A DNA stretch of 64,000 bases from Bradyrhizobium sp. LLZ17 (GCF_041200145.1 NZ_CP165734.1:6615001-6679000), one strand, 5' to 3'. Counted from the first letter of the stretch, positions 44,885 to 54,897 are shown. A program made the numbers and translations. The notes: generated by a model not told the origin, from the sequence alone.

Positions 44885-46378
44885 ATGATGACGAATGGTT
44901 CCGGCCGAACGGCCTTCCCGCCGGCGCCGACTGGCCTTGGTGCGCTCTCGGCAACCGAGATCATCGCCGGTTACCGGCGCAAGGCGTTCACTCCGCGCGA
45001 TGTCATCGACGACACCATCGCCGCGCTCGAGGCGACGAATGAGGCCTGCAATGCGGTGGTGACGCCGATGTACGAGCAGGCGAGGGCGGAGGCCGATCGT
45101 GTCACCCGGGAGATGCGAGCGGGCGAGGCCAAGGGGCCGCTCGCGGGTGTGCCCGTCACAATCAAGGACCTGGTGTTCGTGGCAGGCGTGCCGGCCTATG
45201 GCGGCTCGCCCATGAACAATGCGTTCGTGCCCGAGGTCGATGCCGCCGTGGTGTCGGCGCTGAAGGCCTCCGGCGCAATCGTCACCTGCAAGACCACGAC
45301 CTGCGAGTCCGGCTACAAGTTGACCGCCGATAGTCCCGTCACCGGCACGACGCGAAACCCCTGGAATCCCGCTCGCACCAGCGGCGGGTCGAGCGGCGGA
45401 GCGGCGGCGGGCGTCGCCGCGGGCTGCGGCCCGATCGCGATCGGCACCGACGGGGTCGGTTCGATCCGCGTGCCTTCGTCGTTCTGCGGCGTGTTCGGGT
45501 TGAAGCCGACTTTCGGCCTGGTGCCGCGCTCGCCCGGATTCTCGCCGCCGTCCTGGGCCTCGCTCGCGCATACCGGGCCGATCACGCGCACGGTCGCGGA
45601 TGCCGCGCTGGCGCTGGAGATCATCGCTGCTTACGATCTGCGCGATCCGGCGAGCCTGCCGGTGCCGCCGCGCCGCTTCGATACGAAGGCGGGCCCATTG
45701 AATGACCTTCGCATCGGCGCGAGCGCCGATCTCGGCTACGCCCCGATCAGCGCCGACGTGCGCGCGGCGTTCAGCAAGGCGCTCGCCATTCTCGATTCCT
45801 GCGGCGCGCAAGTCACCATCGATGGGCCGGGGCTCGATCCCGGCATTCTCGAGCACACGCTGAAGCCGATCGCCTTTACAGAGCAAGCGGCAGCGGTCGC
45901 CGGCAAGACGACGGTCGATCTCGCGAGCTCGGAAGCGGATTATCGCGACGTCGTCAGCGCGGGCCGTCGCTACAGCGGCACGGACTATGTCGAGGCCGGC
46001 TACCGGCGCGGCCAGGCGCGCAACGCGTTCCTGAAACTGTTCGAGCGCGTCGATGCGCTGGTGACGCCGACGGTCGCGGTGACCGCGTTCGAGGCGGGCC
46101 GGATCGGCGTCGACCGGATCGACGGCAGCATTGTCGATCCGCATCTCGGCTGGTCGCCGTTCACCTGGCCGATCAACCTCGTTGGCCTTCCGGCCGCGAC
46201 GCTGCCCTGCGGCTTTGATCGCGACGGCCTGCCGATCGGGCTGCAGATCGTGGCGCCCTGGCTCGACGAGCCGACGATCTTCCGCATCGCCGCGGCATTC
46301 GAAGCGGCGCAGCCCTGGTCGAACTTCTGGCCCCCGCTGGCCTCGCGCGAACCGGATCGGGCGCGGGCGAAGGCGTGA
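44885..46378 (+). CDS. Amidase-signature family hydrolase
   Basis: 497 residues. The amidase signature is clear: catalytic lysine in PVTIKDL, the serine-rich TSGGSSGGAAAGVAAG and the nucleophile region GTDGVGSIRVPSSFCG. It hydrolyses a carboxamide in the cytoplasm. It directly follows the molybdenum hydroxylase genes and probably belongs to their operon, which suggests a pathway in which a heterocycle or amide is imported, hydroxylated and then ring-opened or deamidated; the substrate is not determinable. The start is one of two tandem ATGs at 44885 and 44888. Confidence 0.88.
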   Translation: MMTNGSGRTAFPPAPTGLGALSATEIIAGYRRKAFTPRDVIDDTIAALEATNEACNAVVTPMYEQARAEADRVTREMRAGEAKGPLAGVPVTIKDLVFVAGVPAYGGSPMNNAFVPEVDAAVVSALKASGAIVTCKTTTCESGYKLTADSPVTGTTRNPWNPARTSGGSSGGAAAGVAAGCGPIAIGTDGVGSIRVPSSFCGVFGLKPTFGLVPRSPGFSPPSWASLAHTGPITRTVADAALALEIIAAYDLRDPASLPVPPRRFDTKAGPLNDLRIGASADLGYAPISADVRAAFSKALAILDSCGAQVTIDGPGLDPGILEHTLKPIAFTEQAAAVAGKTTVDLASSEADYRDVVSAGRRYSGTDYVEAGYRRGQARNAFLKLFERVDALVTPTVAVTAFEAGRIGVDRIDGSIVDPHLGWSPFTWPINLVGLPAATLPCGFDRDGLPIGLQIVAPWLDEPTIFRIAAAFEAAQPWSNFWPPLASREPDRARAKA

Positions 46379-46406
46379 ACCCAACCCGGCCCGGAACCGA
46401 TTGGCC

Positions 46407-46447
46407 GCCGGCTTGCCGGCCCCGCCCCGACGCCCGAAAAATTTTTT
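46407..46447 (+). terminator. Possible weak terminator after the amidase gene
   Basis: GCCGGC-TT-GCCGGC (46407-46420) forms a short GC-rich hairpin, with AAAAATTTTTT about 20 bases later. The distance to the T-run is too long for a classical terminator, so confidence is low. Confidence 0.3.
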
Positions 46448-46458
46448 CCGATCCCCTC

Positions 46459-46486
46459 TTGAAACCAGTTTCCGTTCTTCTAATTC
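46459..46486 (+). promoter_or_regulatory. Promoter of the Hsp20 operon
   Basis: TTGAAA (46459-46464), 16 bases, TAATTC (46481-46486). This sigma-70-like form is what Bradyrhizobium ROSE-controlled heat shock genes use; the CTTGAAA could also be read as an RpoH -35. Transcription would start near 46493. Confidence 0.6.
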
Positions 46487-46492
46487 ATTTTT

Positions 46493-46622
46493 CGCCGCGA
46501 GAGCGGTGTGCCGGGCGCCCGAGAGGGCTTGGCACGGGCGCTGGACCGGCGTCTTCGGAGACTGTCTGAGACCTCTGTCCTGCGTTCCTTCGTATCCATC
46601 TTGCTCTTTGGAGGACTTGGTT
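46493..46622 (+). ncRNA. ROSE-type RNA thermometer (5' leader of Hsp20 gene)
   Basis: The leader of about 130 bases ends with TTGCT (46601-46605) a few bases before TTGGAGGA (46608-46615) and the ATG at 46623. This is the conserved ROSE 3' hairpin: UUGCU pairs with the ribosome site at low temperature and melts on heating. The sequence from 46591 (CGTATCCATCTTGCT) closely matches what I recall of Bradyrhizobium ROSE elements. Upstream GC-rich stretches (about 46505-46560) can form the usual stabilising hairpins. Confidence 0.88.
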
Positions 46623-47084
46623 ATGAGGACCACATTCGACTTCGCGCCGCTGTGGCGCTCCACCATCGGCTTCGATCATCTGGCCGACCTCGTCGACAGC
46701 ACGCTGCGCCAGACGACCGAGGACAATTACCCGCCCTATAACATCGAGCGCTCCGGCGAAGACCACTACCGGATCAGCCTCGCCGTGGCCGGTTTCGGCG
46801 TCAACGACATTACCGTGACCGCCGAACAGAACGCGCTGACGATCGAGGGTCGCAAGCCCGACGATGCTGCGCGCGAATATCTCTACCACGGCATTGCTGC
46901 GCGTCCGTTCCGGCGCGTGTTCAACCTCGCCGACTATGTCCAGGTGAAGCAGGCCTCCTTCCAGGACGGCCTCCTGATCGTCGACCTGGTCCGTGAGGTC
47001 CCCGAAGCCATGAAGCCGCGCCGGATCCAGATCGCGGGCGCGACCTCTCCTGCATCCCAGATCGAGCAGAAGAAAGCGGCCTAA
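46623..47084 (+). CDS. Small heat shock protein Hsp20, class A (IbpA-like)
   Basis: 153 residues: N-terminal region with FDFAPLWRSTIGFDHL, alpha-crystallin domain about 40-130 and a short tail. This is the class-A rhizobial small heat shock protein pattern resembling E. coli IbpA. It holds unfolding proteins in the cytoplasm. GGAGG lies 9 bases before the ATG inside the ROSE hairpin, so translation is temperature-controlled. First gene of a stress operon. Confidence 0.93.
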   Translation: MRTTFDFAPLWRSTIGFDHLADLVDSTLRQTTEDNYPPYNIERSGEDHYRISLAVAGFGVNDITVTAEQNALTIEGRKPDDAAREYLYHGIAARPFRRVFNLADYVQVKQASFQDGLLIVDLVREVPEAMKPRRIQIAGATSPASQIEQKKAA

Positions 47085-47105
47085 GCGGCCGATCGAGGGA
47101 TTGGC

Positions 47106-47139
47106 GGAGCGCGGCGCTCGGATGTCCGCGCCGCGCTCC
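47106..47139 (+). other. Intercistronic hairpin 1 of the heat shock operon
   Basis: GGAGCGCGGCG and its exact complement (11 bp) flank a 12-base loop. No T-run follows. It may set the relative amounts of the two Hsp20 messages or act as a processing site. Confidence 0.6.
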
Positions 47140-47162
47140 GGATGCGTGAAGGAGAGAGAACC

Positions 47163-47654
47163 ATGGCTTTTCGTGATCTCATTCCCTGGTCGAGGGGCCA
47201 GGAGCTTGCGCCGGTCCGCGACAGCTTCGATCCGTTCCTGACGCTTCATCGCGAGATGAACCGTCTGTTCGACGACGTGTTTCGCGGCTTTGCCGGAAGC
47301 AATTTGTCGCCGATGATGGAGGGCCGCTTCGGCTGGCCCAAGGTCGAACTCAGCGAGACCGACAAGGTGCTGACCGTCACGGCCGAACTTCCGGGACTGA
47401 CGGAGAAGGACGTCGACGTCGAAGTCGCCAACGGCGTCCTCACCCTGCGCGGCGAGAAGAAAGCCGAGCGCAACGGTGAAGGCAGGTATTTTACCGAGCG
47501 CTACTACGGCGCCTTCGAGCGGCAAATCCCGCTGCAAGACGTCGAGGAAGACAAGGCCGAGGCGTCGTTCAAGAACGGCGTCCTGACCGTGTCGCTGCCG
47601 AAATCCGACAAGGCGCGGGAAAGCGTCAAGCGTATCGTGATCAACACGCACTAG
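47163..47654 (+). CDS. Small heat shock protein Hsp20, class C-like
   Basis: 163 residues. The FRDLIPWSR N-terminus and the alpha-crystallin domain (about 52-150) with VELSETDKVLTVTAELPGLTE and GVLTVSLPK are typical of the second class of rhizobial Hsp20 proteins. GAAGGAGAGAGA precedes the ATG at 47163; an in-frame start 21 bases upstream lacks a site. Class A and C proteins in one operon form separate oligomers, as known for rhizobia. It has no ROSE element of its own; control would come from the shared transcript. Confidence 0.93.
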   Translation: MAFRDLIPWSRGQELAPVRDSFDPFLTLHREMNRLFDDVFRGFAGSNLSPMMEGRFGWPKVELSETDKVLTVTAELPGLTEKDVDVEVANGVLTLRGEKKAERNGEGRYFTERYYGAFERQIPLQDVEEDKAEASFKNGVLTVSLPKSDKARESVKRIVINTH

Positions 47655-47663
47655 CACGAACAG

Positions 47664-47690
47664 GGATGGCGGCGGTGCTCGCCGCCATCC
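47664..47690 (+). other. Intercistronic hairpin 2 of the heat shock operon
   Basis: GGATGGCGGCG and its exact complement (11 bp) flank the loop GTGCT. No T-run follows, so it is likelier a stability or processing element than a full terminator. Confidence 0.6.
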
Positions 47691-47737
47691 AACCATCAAC
47701 CGTCCCTTCGAAAGGAGCGTTAGGGGAGGCACATGCG

Positions 47738-48070
47738 ATGACAAACGTGAACACGAATTCCGGCAACCTCAGTCCACTGTTTCACCCAGCGGCCCATTAC
47801 GACTCGCCCGCCGATGTCCTGAACGCAGAAGAGCTGTCTGCGCCGGAGAAGCGGATCATCCTGTCGTCCTGGGCGTCCGATATGTACGCGGTCGAGTCCT
47901 GTCCCGCGTTGCGCGACATTCCCGGCATGAGCCATACCGTCCGGCTCGCCGATATTCTCGCGGCGCTGCGCCGGCTCGACGGCGACAATGACGACGACCC
48001 GCCGCGCGGCGGCGGTGTCCCGATGCGCCTGCGGCGGCCCTGGGCCGCCGCGGACCGGCGAGGCGCATGA
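47738..48070 (+). CDS. Conserved-looking hypothetical protein (110 aa)
   Basis: 110 residues from the ATG preceded by GGGGAGG. The central part, YDSPADVLNAEELSAPEKRI followed by ILSSWASDMYAVESCPALR, suggests a compact helical domain; the C-terminus is low-complexity, acidic then Arg/Pro-rich. I do not recognise a named family with certainty, although similar proteins near hsp20 genes in rhizobia are familiar. No membrane segment. It overlaps the following 38-aa gene by ATGA and sits in the stress operon. Confidence 0.75.
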   Translation: MTNVNTNSGNLSPLFHPAAHYDSPADVLNAEELSAPEKRIILSSWASDMYAVESCPALRDIPGMSHTVRLADILAALRRLDGDNDDDPPRGGGVPMRLRRPWAAADRRGA

Positions 48071-48183
48071 TGCTCACGCAGACCGTTCTGGCTCTGGTGC
48101 TGCTCGGGCAAGTCTCTGCGGCCTTCGCCGTCCCGTTCCTGGCCTTGCAAGGCTGGATGGACACGCCGCGCGGCCACGCGTGA
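48067..48183 (+). CDS. Small membrane protein (38 aa)
   Basis: Starts in the stop of the 110-aa gene (ATGATG) and encodes 38 residues: a hydrophobic helix (about residues 6-29) and a short polar tail. Position between the 110-aa gene and the HtrA gene in the heat/envelope stress operon, overlap coupling and GC-rich third positions support a real gene. Function unknown; it could anchor or adapt the HtrA protease (speculative). Confidence 0.6.
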   Translation: MMLTQTVLALVLLGQVSAAFAVPFLALQGWMDTPRGHA

Positions 48184-48211
48184 AGCGGCTCTCGAATTTC
48201 AACCTCAGGCG

Positions 48212-49336
<1,125 letters not shown>

Positions 49337-49499
49337 CGCGATCGCAGCAGAGCTGATCTCAGCAACGGTCGGGGCTCGACGCCCTGCGACCCCCAACCAC
49401 CGGACAGCTCATGTCGCCCGGTGATCGAACCCGCCCTGGATATCCCTGATCAACCGCCACTCGTCGCTGTCAAGATGTTCGCGAGCTTAAGGTTGCCGC

Positions 49500-50400
49500 T
49501 CACGACAACTCGATCGGCACGCCCATGCCGCTGAGCTCTTCGTCCAGCCGCAGATAGTGGGCGAGGTAGTCATGGAGCGCGGTCGCGGCTTTTTGAGGTG
49601 GCGCCGCTCGACTTGTAGAGCAGGAGCTCGATCTTCGGCAGCGGTGGCAGGCCCTCGTTCGGGCCGATCTCGCGCATCGCCGGCACCAGCGCGCTGCGCC
49701 CGAGCACCGTGACGGCCATGCCGGCAAACGCGGCGGCCTGGAGCCCGCCTACGCTTTCACTGACGCAGGCGATGCGCCAGCGCAAATTGGCGCGCTCCAG
49801 CGTATCGATCGCATAGTCGCGATAGATGTTGCCCGGCGGCAGCAGCGCCAGCGGAATCGGGCGTTCCTGGTGCGCGGCGGACTGCTCACCGGTCATCCAG
49901 ACCAGCTGCTCCCGCCGCACCACCTGGCCGCCGGTGAAATCGTTCATGCGGGTGACGAGCGCGATGTCGACGTCGCCGCGCTTGACGAGACCGACCAGCG
50001 GCGTCGACAGCGCGCAGTTGAGCTCGACCTGGACGCGTGGAAAGGACTTTCGGAATACGCTCAGGATCGAGGGCAGCATGAAGGCCGCATAGAGGTCCGG
50101 CGTGCCGAGCACGACCTGACCCTCGATCTCCTGCGAGGCCAGCTGCGAAATCAGCTCGTCATGCAACCGCAGGATGGATTTGGCGTAGGTGAGAACCGTG
50201 GTGCCGTCGTCGGTCAGCATCAGCCGTCGGCCGACATGCTCGAACAACAGCTTGCCGGTGAGCTCCTCCAGCCGCTGCAATTGCAACGTGATCGCCGGCT
50301 GGGTGCGGCCCAGCCGTCGCGCGGTCTCGGTGATGCTGCCGGTCTCGACCACCGAGATCAGCGACCGCAGCATGCGGATATCGAGACTGATGAGGTTCAT
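49500..50400 (-). pseudogene. LysR-family regulator with C-terminal frameshift
   Basis: From 50400 the helix-turn-helix is intact (SLISVVETGSITETARRLG, then TQPAITLQLQRLEELTGKLLFEH), as is most of the effector domain. The frame as written ends at 49570 after KSSGATSKSRDRAP. Removing one T from the run 49590-49594 continues as KAATALHDYLAHYLRLDEEL to a stop at 49500, for 299 residues, the normal length with the usual LysR C-terminal helix. Divergent from the acyl-CoA dehydrogenase gene, its likely target. Confidence 0.8.
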
Positions 50401-50635
50401 GCGGCGTCCATGTCGCCCAGAATTTATGCAAGTTCCATGCTAGGGCGGGCCGGCGTCGGAAGATACGGCCCTGCGATGCGCTGGTCTCACCGACAGGCCT
50501 GCCCCGCGTCCCGCCAGTTCTGCGTTGCTGGCATACGGAATATCGATTATCAGCCGGGCGGCGCGCACAAAGCTGCCCAAGGCATATATGCCGCCGCCTT
50601 CGGCCGTCGCGGCTCCGATCAGGGAGATCAACAGC

Positions 50636-51802
50636 ATGGATTTCGCGCTCACCGATCAGCAGGAAGCCATTCGCGACGCCATCGCCAAGATCTGCGAGGG
50701 CTTTGACGATGCCTATTGGCTGAAGAGGGATCACGATGGCGGCTTCCCGCATGATTTCCACAAGGCGCTGGCCGATGCGGGCTGGCTCGGCATCTGCGTG
50801 CCGGAAGCCTATGGCGGCTCGGGCCTCGGCATCACCGAAGCGGCGATCATGATGCGCACGATCGCGGAATCCGGCGCGGGCATGTCGGGTGCGTCCGCGG
50901 TGCACATCAACGTGTTCGGGCTCAACCCCGTCGTCGTGTTCGGCACTGAGGAGCAGCGCAAGCGCATGCTGCCGCCGATGGTCGAGGGCCGCGAGAAGGC
51001 CTGCTTCGCCGTCACCGAACCCAACACCGGCCTCAACACCACGCAGCTCAAGACCCGTGCGGTCGCCAAGAACGACCGTTACATCGTCAACGGCCAGAAG
51101 GTCTGGATCTCGACCGCCCAGGTCGCGCACAAGATCCTGCTGCTGGCCCGCACCACGCCGCTGGAGGAGGTGCGCTCGCCGACGCACGGCTTAAGCCTGT
51201 TCTATACGGATTTCGACCGCAACAAGATCAAGGTCCACGAGATCGACAAGATGGGTCGCAAGGCCGTCGATTCCAACGAGCTGTTCTTCGAGGATTTCGA
51301 GATCCCGATGGAGGATCGCATCGGCGAAGAGGGCAAGGGCTTCCAGTACATTCTCGAAGGCATGAACCCCGAGCGCATCCTGATCGCGGCGGAAGCCGTC
51401 GGCCTCGGCAAGCTCGCGCTGTCGCGCGCGACCGAATACGCCAAGACGCGCGTCGTGTTCAATCGGCCGATCGGCAAAAATCAAGGCGTCCAGCATCCGC
51501 TTGCGGTGAACTGGGTCGAGCTCGAGGCCGCCTGGCTGATGGTGATGTCGGCGGCCTGGCAATATGATATGGGCTTGCCCTGTGGCGCCGGCGCGAACGC
51601 CGCGAAATATCTCGCGGGCGAAGCCGGATACCATGCCTGCGAGCAGGCCGTCATGACCCATGGCGGTTTCGGTTACGCCAAGGAGTTTCACGTCGAGCGC
51701 TATTTGCGCGAAGTCTTGATCCCGCGCATTGCACCAGTCAGCCCGCAGCTCGCGCTCAGCTTCATCGCGGAGAAAGTGTTGGGCCTCGCCAAGTCGTACT
51801 AG
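50636..51802 (+). CDS. Acyl-CoA dehydrogenase
   Basis: 388 residues. PEAYGGSGLGITEAAIMMR, the FAD/substrate motif CFAVTEPNTGLNTTQLKT, KVWISTAQVAHKIL and the C-terminal MTHGGFGYAKEFHVERYLRE match the family, which makes 2-enoyl-CoA with electrons to ETF. The start at 50636 follows GGGAGATCAACAGC. It faces the divergent LysR gene and is convergent with an acyl-CoA synthetase 52 bases away, suggesting joint breakdown of an unusual carboxylic acid. Confidence 0.9.
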   Translation: MDFALTDQQEAIRDAIAKICEGFDDAYWLKRDHDGGFPHDFHKALADAGWLGICVPEAYGGSGLGITEAAIMMRTIAESGAGMSGASAVHINVFGLNPVVVFGTEEQRKRMLPPMVEGREKACFAVTEPNTGLNTTQLKTRAVAKNDRYIVNGQKVWISTAQVAHKILLLARTTPLEEVRSPTHGLSLFYTDFDRNKIKVHEIDKMGRKAVDSNELFFEDFEIPMEDRIGEEGKGFQYILEGMNPERILIAAEAVGLGKLALSRATEYAKTRVVFNRPIGKNQGVQHPLAVNWVELEAAWLMVMSAAWQYDMGLPCGAGANAAKYLAGEAGYHACEQAVMTHGGFGYAKEFHVERYLREVLIPRIAPVSPQLALSFIAEKVLGLAKSY

Positions 51803-51854
51803 GCGACAGTTTGGTCGGAGACAAACCTCGCGAGCTATCCCGAGTTGGCCGAGC

Positions 51855-53441
51855 CTATTCGGCGGCGATCCATTCCAGCGCCATGGCGCGGAGCTGGGCG
51901 CGCTGGATTTTGACACCATTGGCGCTGTCGGTAACGGGGAAGGCGTCGACAACATAGATCCGCGCCGGGATCTTGTAGCCCGCGAGCCGTTCGCGCAATT
52001 GCGCGGTGAGCGCGTCCTGCTGCGGCGTTGCTTGTTGTGGCTCCCGGGCCGGGATCACGAAAGCGACGCAGCGGGCCTGCCCCTTCAGATCGACCGCGAC
52101 GACCTGGGCATCGGCAACGCCGGTGCAGGATTTGAGCTCATCCTCGATCTCGCCCGGCGCAACCAGAAAACCGCCGAGCCGCATGGCGTCGCCTGCGCGG
52201 GTCTCGTAGACGAAGGAGCCGTCGCCGCGCAGACGGCCGATATCGCCGGTGCGGAAGAAGCCGTCCGCGGTGAGGGCGTCGCGCGTTGCCTCCGGGTTGT
52301 TGAAATAGCCGAGGAAACACGATGGCGCGCTGATCTCGATTTCGCCGGAGACGCCGTCGGCTGCAAGCGCGCCGGTTTCGGTGTCGCGCACGCGCACATT
52401 GGCCCGCGGTGACATCGGCCAGCCGCCGCCCTCGATGCGATCGGCAAAGCCGTCGCTTGCGCGGCCGATCGAGAACAGCGCCTGCACCTCGCTCGAGCCG
52501 TAGAGGCCGTACAGTGGCACGCCGCGCGCCTCAGCCGCAGCGGCAAGCTCGCGCCAGCCTGGCTGAAACGCAGCGAAGCCGAACAGTTCGAGATGCGGAA
52601 ACGGGCGTGGCGCATCGGTGAGGGCAAGGGTGCGGCGGAACATCTCGTCGGAGCCGAAGCTGTGCGTGATCTTGTGCTTGCTCAGGATAGCCAGCGCCGA
52701 AGCCGCCTCGAAGGCGTCGAGCACGTGGACGGTCACGCCGGCGGCCAGGCATGCGAGCAGGCCGGTCATGCCGAAAGTGCCGCAGAACGGCAGCATGGCG
52801 AGCAGCGAATGTTTTCGCGGATCAAGCTTGAGCGCCTTGGCCACCGACGCGGCATGCGTGGCCAGCGTCCTCTGCGAATGCGCGACCAGTTTTGGTCCCT
52901 TGGTGGTGCCTGACGTTGTGTAGAGCAGCACGGGGAGTTCGACGTCCTCCGGAGCTGGCGGCACAACCGGATAGGATTTCTCAAACGCGTCAAAGCGCAC
53001 GTAAGGCCAGTGCGCGGGAATTGCATCCGCGCCGAGCACCGCAAGCTGTCGGAGCGCAGGGACATCGGTGGTGGCGATGTCGGCGAGAATGGCCGCGAAA
53101 TCGATGGTGCGAAAGGCAGGCTCCAGCACCAGCAGCTTCGCGCCGGACAGCTTCAGGAGATGAACGACTTCGGCGCTGCGATAGCGCGTGTTGACGGCGG
53201 CTATGACTACACCGAGACGAGCGGCGGCAAACAGCAGGGCGATCCACTCGACCCGGTTGACCAGCCAGACCGCGACGACATCGCCCTTCCCGATGCCGAG
53301 CGCGGCAAGCCAGGTCGCAGTCTGCTCGACCTTCAGGGAAAATTCCGCGCGCGAGACGGGCGTGCCGTCGAACACGAAAGCGGGGTGGACGGCGGTCTCC
53401 GGCCCGATCAGCGAATGCAGTGAAAAATCGTCGGCGCGCAT
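51855..53441 (-). CDS. AMP-binding acyl-CoA synthetase
   Basis: 528 residues, ANL superfamily. The phosphate loop LLYTTSGTTKGPKLV, the A5 motif GLYGSSEVQALF, A7/A8 GDIGRLRGDGSFVYETRAGD and the C-terminal lysine in DSANGVKIQRAQLR are present. Activates a carboxylic acid to its CoA thioester with ATP. It follows upp by 33 bases on the same strand and converges on the acyl-CoA dehydrogenase. Substrate class unknown. Confidence 0.9.
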   Translation of the reverse strand: MRADDFSLHSLIGPETAVHPAFVFDGTPVSRAEFSLKVEQTATWLAALGIGKGDVVAVWLVNRVEWIALLFAAARLGVVIAAVNTRYRSAEVVHLLKLSGAKLLVLEPAFRTIDFAAILADIATTDVPALRQLAVLGADAIPAHWPYVRFDAFEKSYPVVPPAPEDVELPVLLYTTSGTTKGPKLVAHSQRTLATHAASVAKALKLDPRKHSLLAMLPFCGTFGMTGLLACLAAGVTVHVLDAFEAASALAILSKHKITHSFGSDEMFRRTLALTDAPRPFPHLELFGFAAFQPGWRELAAAAEARGVPLYGLYGSSEVQALFSIGRASDGFADRIEGGGWPMSPRANVRVRDTETGALAADGVSGEIEISAPSCFLGYFNNPEATRDALTADGFFRTGDIGRLRGDGSFVYETRAGDAMRLGGFLVAPGEIEDELKSCTGVADAQVVAVDLKGQARCVAFVIPAREPQQATPQQDALTAQLRERLAGYKIPARIYVVDAFPVTDSANGVKIQRAQLRAMALEWIAAE

Positions 53442-53474
53442 GGCAATCGGAGTAACCCGACCGCGCGAACCTGT

Positions 53475-54110
53475 CTACTTGGTGCCGAACATCCGGTCGC
53501 CGGCATCGCCGAGACCCGGCACGATGTAGCCGTGATCGTTGAGCCGCTCGTCGATCGCAGCGGTCCAGATCGGCACGTCGGCATGCTCGCTCTGGAACTT
53601 CGCGATGCCTTCGGGGGCGGCGAGAAGGCAAACGAAGCGGATGTCGCGGGCGCCGCGGTCCTTGAGCAGGGAGGCGCCGGCGCAGGCCGAATTGCCGGTC
53701 GCCAGCATCGGATCCATCAGGATCACGGTACGGTCGGACAAATCCTGCGGCGCCTTGAAGTAATATTCCACGGCCTGCAATGTTTCGGGGTCGCGGTACA
53801 GCCCGATATGGGCGATGCGCGCCGACGGCATCAGTGCCAGCATGCCATCGAGAAAGCCGACGCCGGCGCGCAGGATCGGCGCCAGCGTAAGCTTCTTGCC
53901 GGCGATCTTCGGCGCCTGCATCGGCGAGATCGGCGTCTCGATCTCGACCAGCTCCAGCGGCAGGTCGCGCGTCACCTCGTAGCCAAGCAGCATCCCGATC
54001 TCGTTCAGCATCTCGCGAAAGCTCTTGGTCGAGCGATCCTTCTCCCGCATCAGCGAAAGCTTGTGCTGGACCAGGGGGTGGGCGACGACGTTGACGTTGT
54101 TGGTGCTCAT
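53475..54110 (-). CDS. upp: Uracil phosphoribosyltransferase
   Basis: 211 residues, normal length. The PRPP loop [13 protein letters not shown] and the uracil-binding C-terminus with [17 protein letters not shown] are diagnostic. Converts uracil and PRPP to UMP in pyrimidine salvage. An acyl-CoA synthetase gene follows 33 bases downstream. The 146-base gap upstream separates it from the small-protein genes. Confidence 0.97.
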   Translation of the reverse strand: MSTNNVNVVAHPLVQHKLSLMREKDRSTKSFREMLNEIGMLLGYEVTRDLPLELVEIETPISPMQAPKIAGKKLTLAPILRAGVGFLDGMLALMPSARIAHIGLYRDPETLQAVEYYFKAPQDLSDRTVILMDPMLATGNSACAGASLLKDRGARDIRFVCLLAAPEGIAKFQSEHADVPIWTAAIDERLNDHGYIVPGLGDAGDRMFGTK

Positions 54111-54256
54111 GAAGCCGCTCTACACGGTTCCGCGAAACTGCGCCAGATCGGCCGAGGTTTTTCCGCGGGATATGCGGCCTTGGCGAGGCCTGCGGTTCGC
54201 GCCCTGTTGCTCGCCCTGCGGGCAGGCGATGCTCAATTCGCGGTCGACCGCCCCTG

Positions 54257-54385
54257 CTAGACCCCGAGCCCGCGCGCCACGAGGGTGATGACGATCGTCA
54301 GGATCGAGCCCCAGACCAGGCTCAACGTCATGGTCAGGATGGTCGTGGTGACCGCGTGCTCGAGATTTTCCTTCAGGAGTTGCAT
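54257..54385 (-). CDS. Small membrane protein (42 aa)
   Basis: 42 residues with one long hydrophobic helix (about 14-38) containing LVWGSILTIVITLV, and a polar N-terminus. It starts one base after the stop of the 30-aa gene upstream, so the two are coupled. Too short for homology-based naming; coding use of G/C third bases and tight packing support it. Confidence 0.6.
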   Translation of the reverse strand: MQLLKENLEHAVTTTILTMTLSLVWGSILTIVITLVARGLGV

Positions 54386-54386
54386 T

Positions 54387-54479
54387 TTAGGTGTCCGAGG
54401 CGGGCTCTGCGGTGATACGCCTGCCGAGGAGCAGCAAGCCGATCAGCGCGACCATCATGGCGATCTTCAGCTCGATCAT
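54387..54479 (-). CDS. Small membrane protein (30 aa)
   Basis: 30 residues: IAMMVALIGLLLLG forms a single helix, then a basic pair and a short polar tail. The ATG overlaps the stop of the 124-aa gene upstream (ATGA), the strongest evidence of translation. Function unknown. Confidence 0.6.
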   Translation of the reverse strand: MIELKIAMMVALIGLLLLGRRITAEPASDT

Positions 54480-54850
54480 GTCCGCTGCCGTGTGATCACG
54501 CGTGCCAAGAGCTGCTTGGCTCCCTCCAACAATCGTGCAGCCAGCACGATCAGCGGATTGCCCCCGTTCTCGAGGTCGAGCTCGAAGGATTCAGTGGGGA
54601 ACACCAACGCGCAACGCACCGGCTCGCTCTGATGGTTTGCGAAATCGACCGCGGAGCTCTTCAACAGGAAGACACCGCCGATGCGTCCGTTCGCCTCGCG
54701 CGCGACCCAGAGGCCGGCCTTGTTGCGGCCGATGAAGAACGCGGGAATGGAGGCGCTGACGACATCGGGATCGAGCGGCTTGAGCATTGCCGCGTGCGCC
54801 TGCGGGGCCTCAGGCCGGCGACGGGCAGCTTGAACAGCAATCGCGGCCAT
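54476..54850 (-). CDS. Hypothetical protein (124 aa)
   Basis: 124 residues from the ATG at 54850, preceded by GAGGAGGCGGCC, which decides it over an upstream ATG. The core FFIGRNKAGLWVAREANGRIGGVFLLKSSAVDFA reads as a beta-rich domain (glycine pairs, alternating hydrophobics) found in rhizobial hypothetical proteins; the C-terminus is an amphipathic helix. No signal or membrane segment. Coupled to the 30-aa gene downstream. Confidence 0.75.
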   Translation of the reverse strand: MAAIAVQAARRRPEAPQAHAAMLKPLDPDVVSASIPAFFIGRNKAGLWVAREANGRIGGVFLLKSSAVDFANHQSEPVRCALVFPTESFELDLENGGNPLIVLAARLLEGAKQLLARVITRQRT

Positions 54851-54897
54851 GGCCGCCTCCTCACACATGTGCAGGGTCATGACGGGCACGGGTGCCC

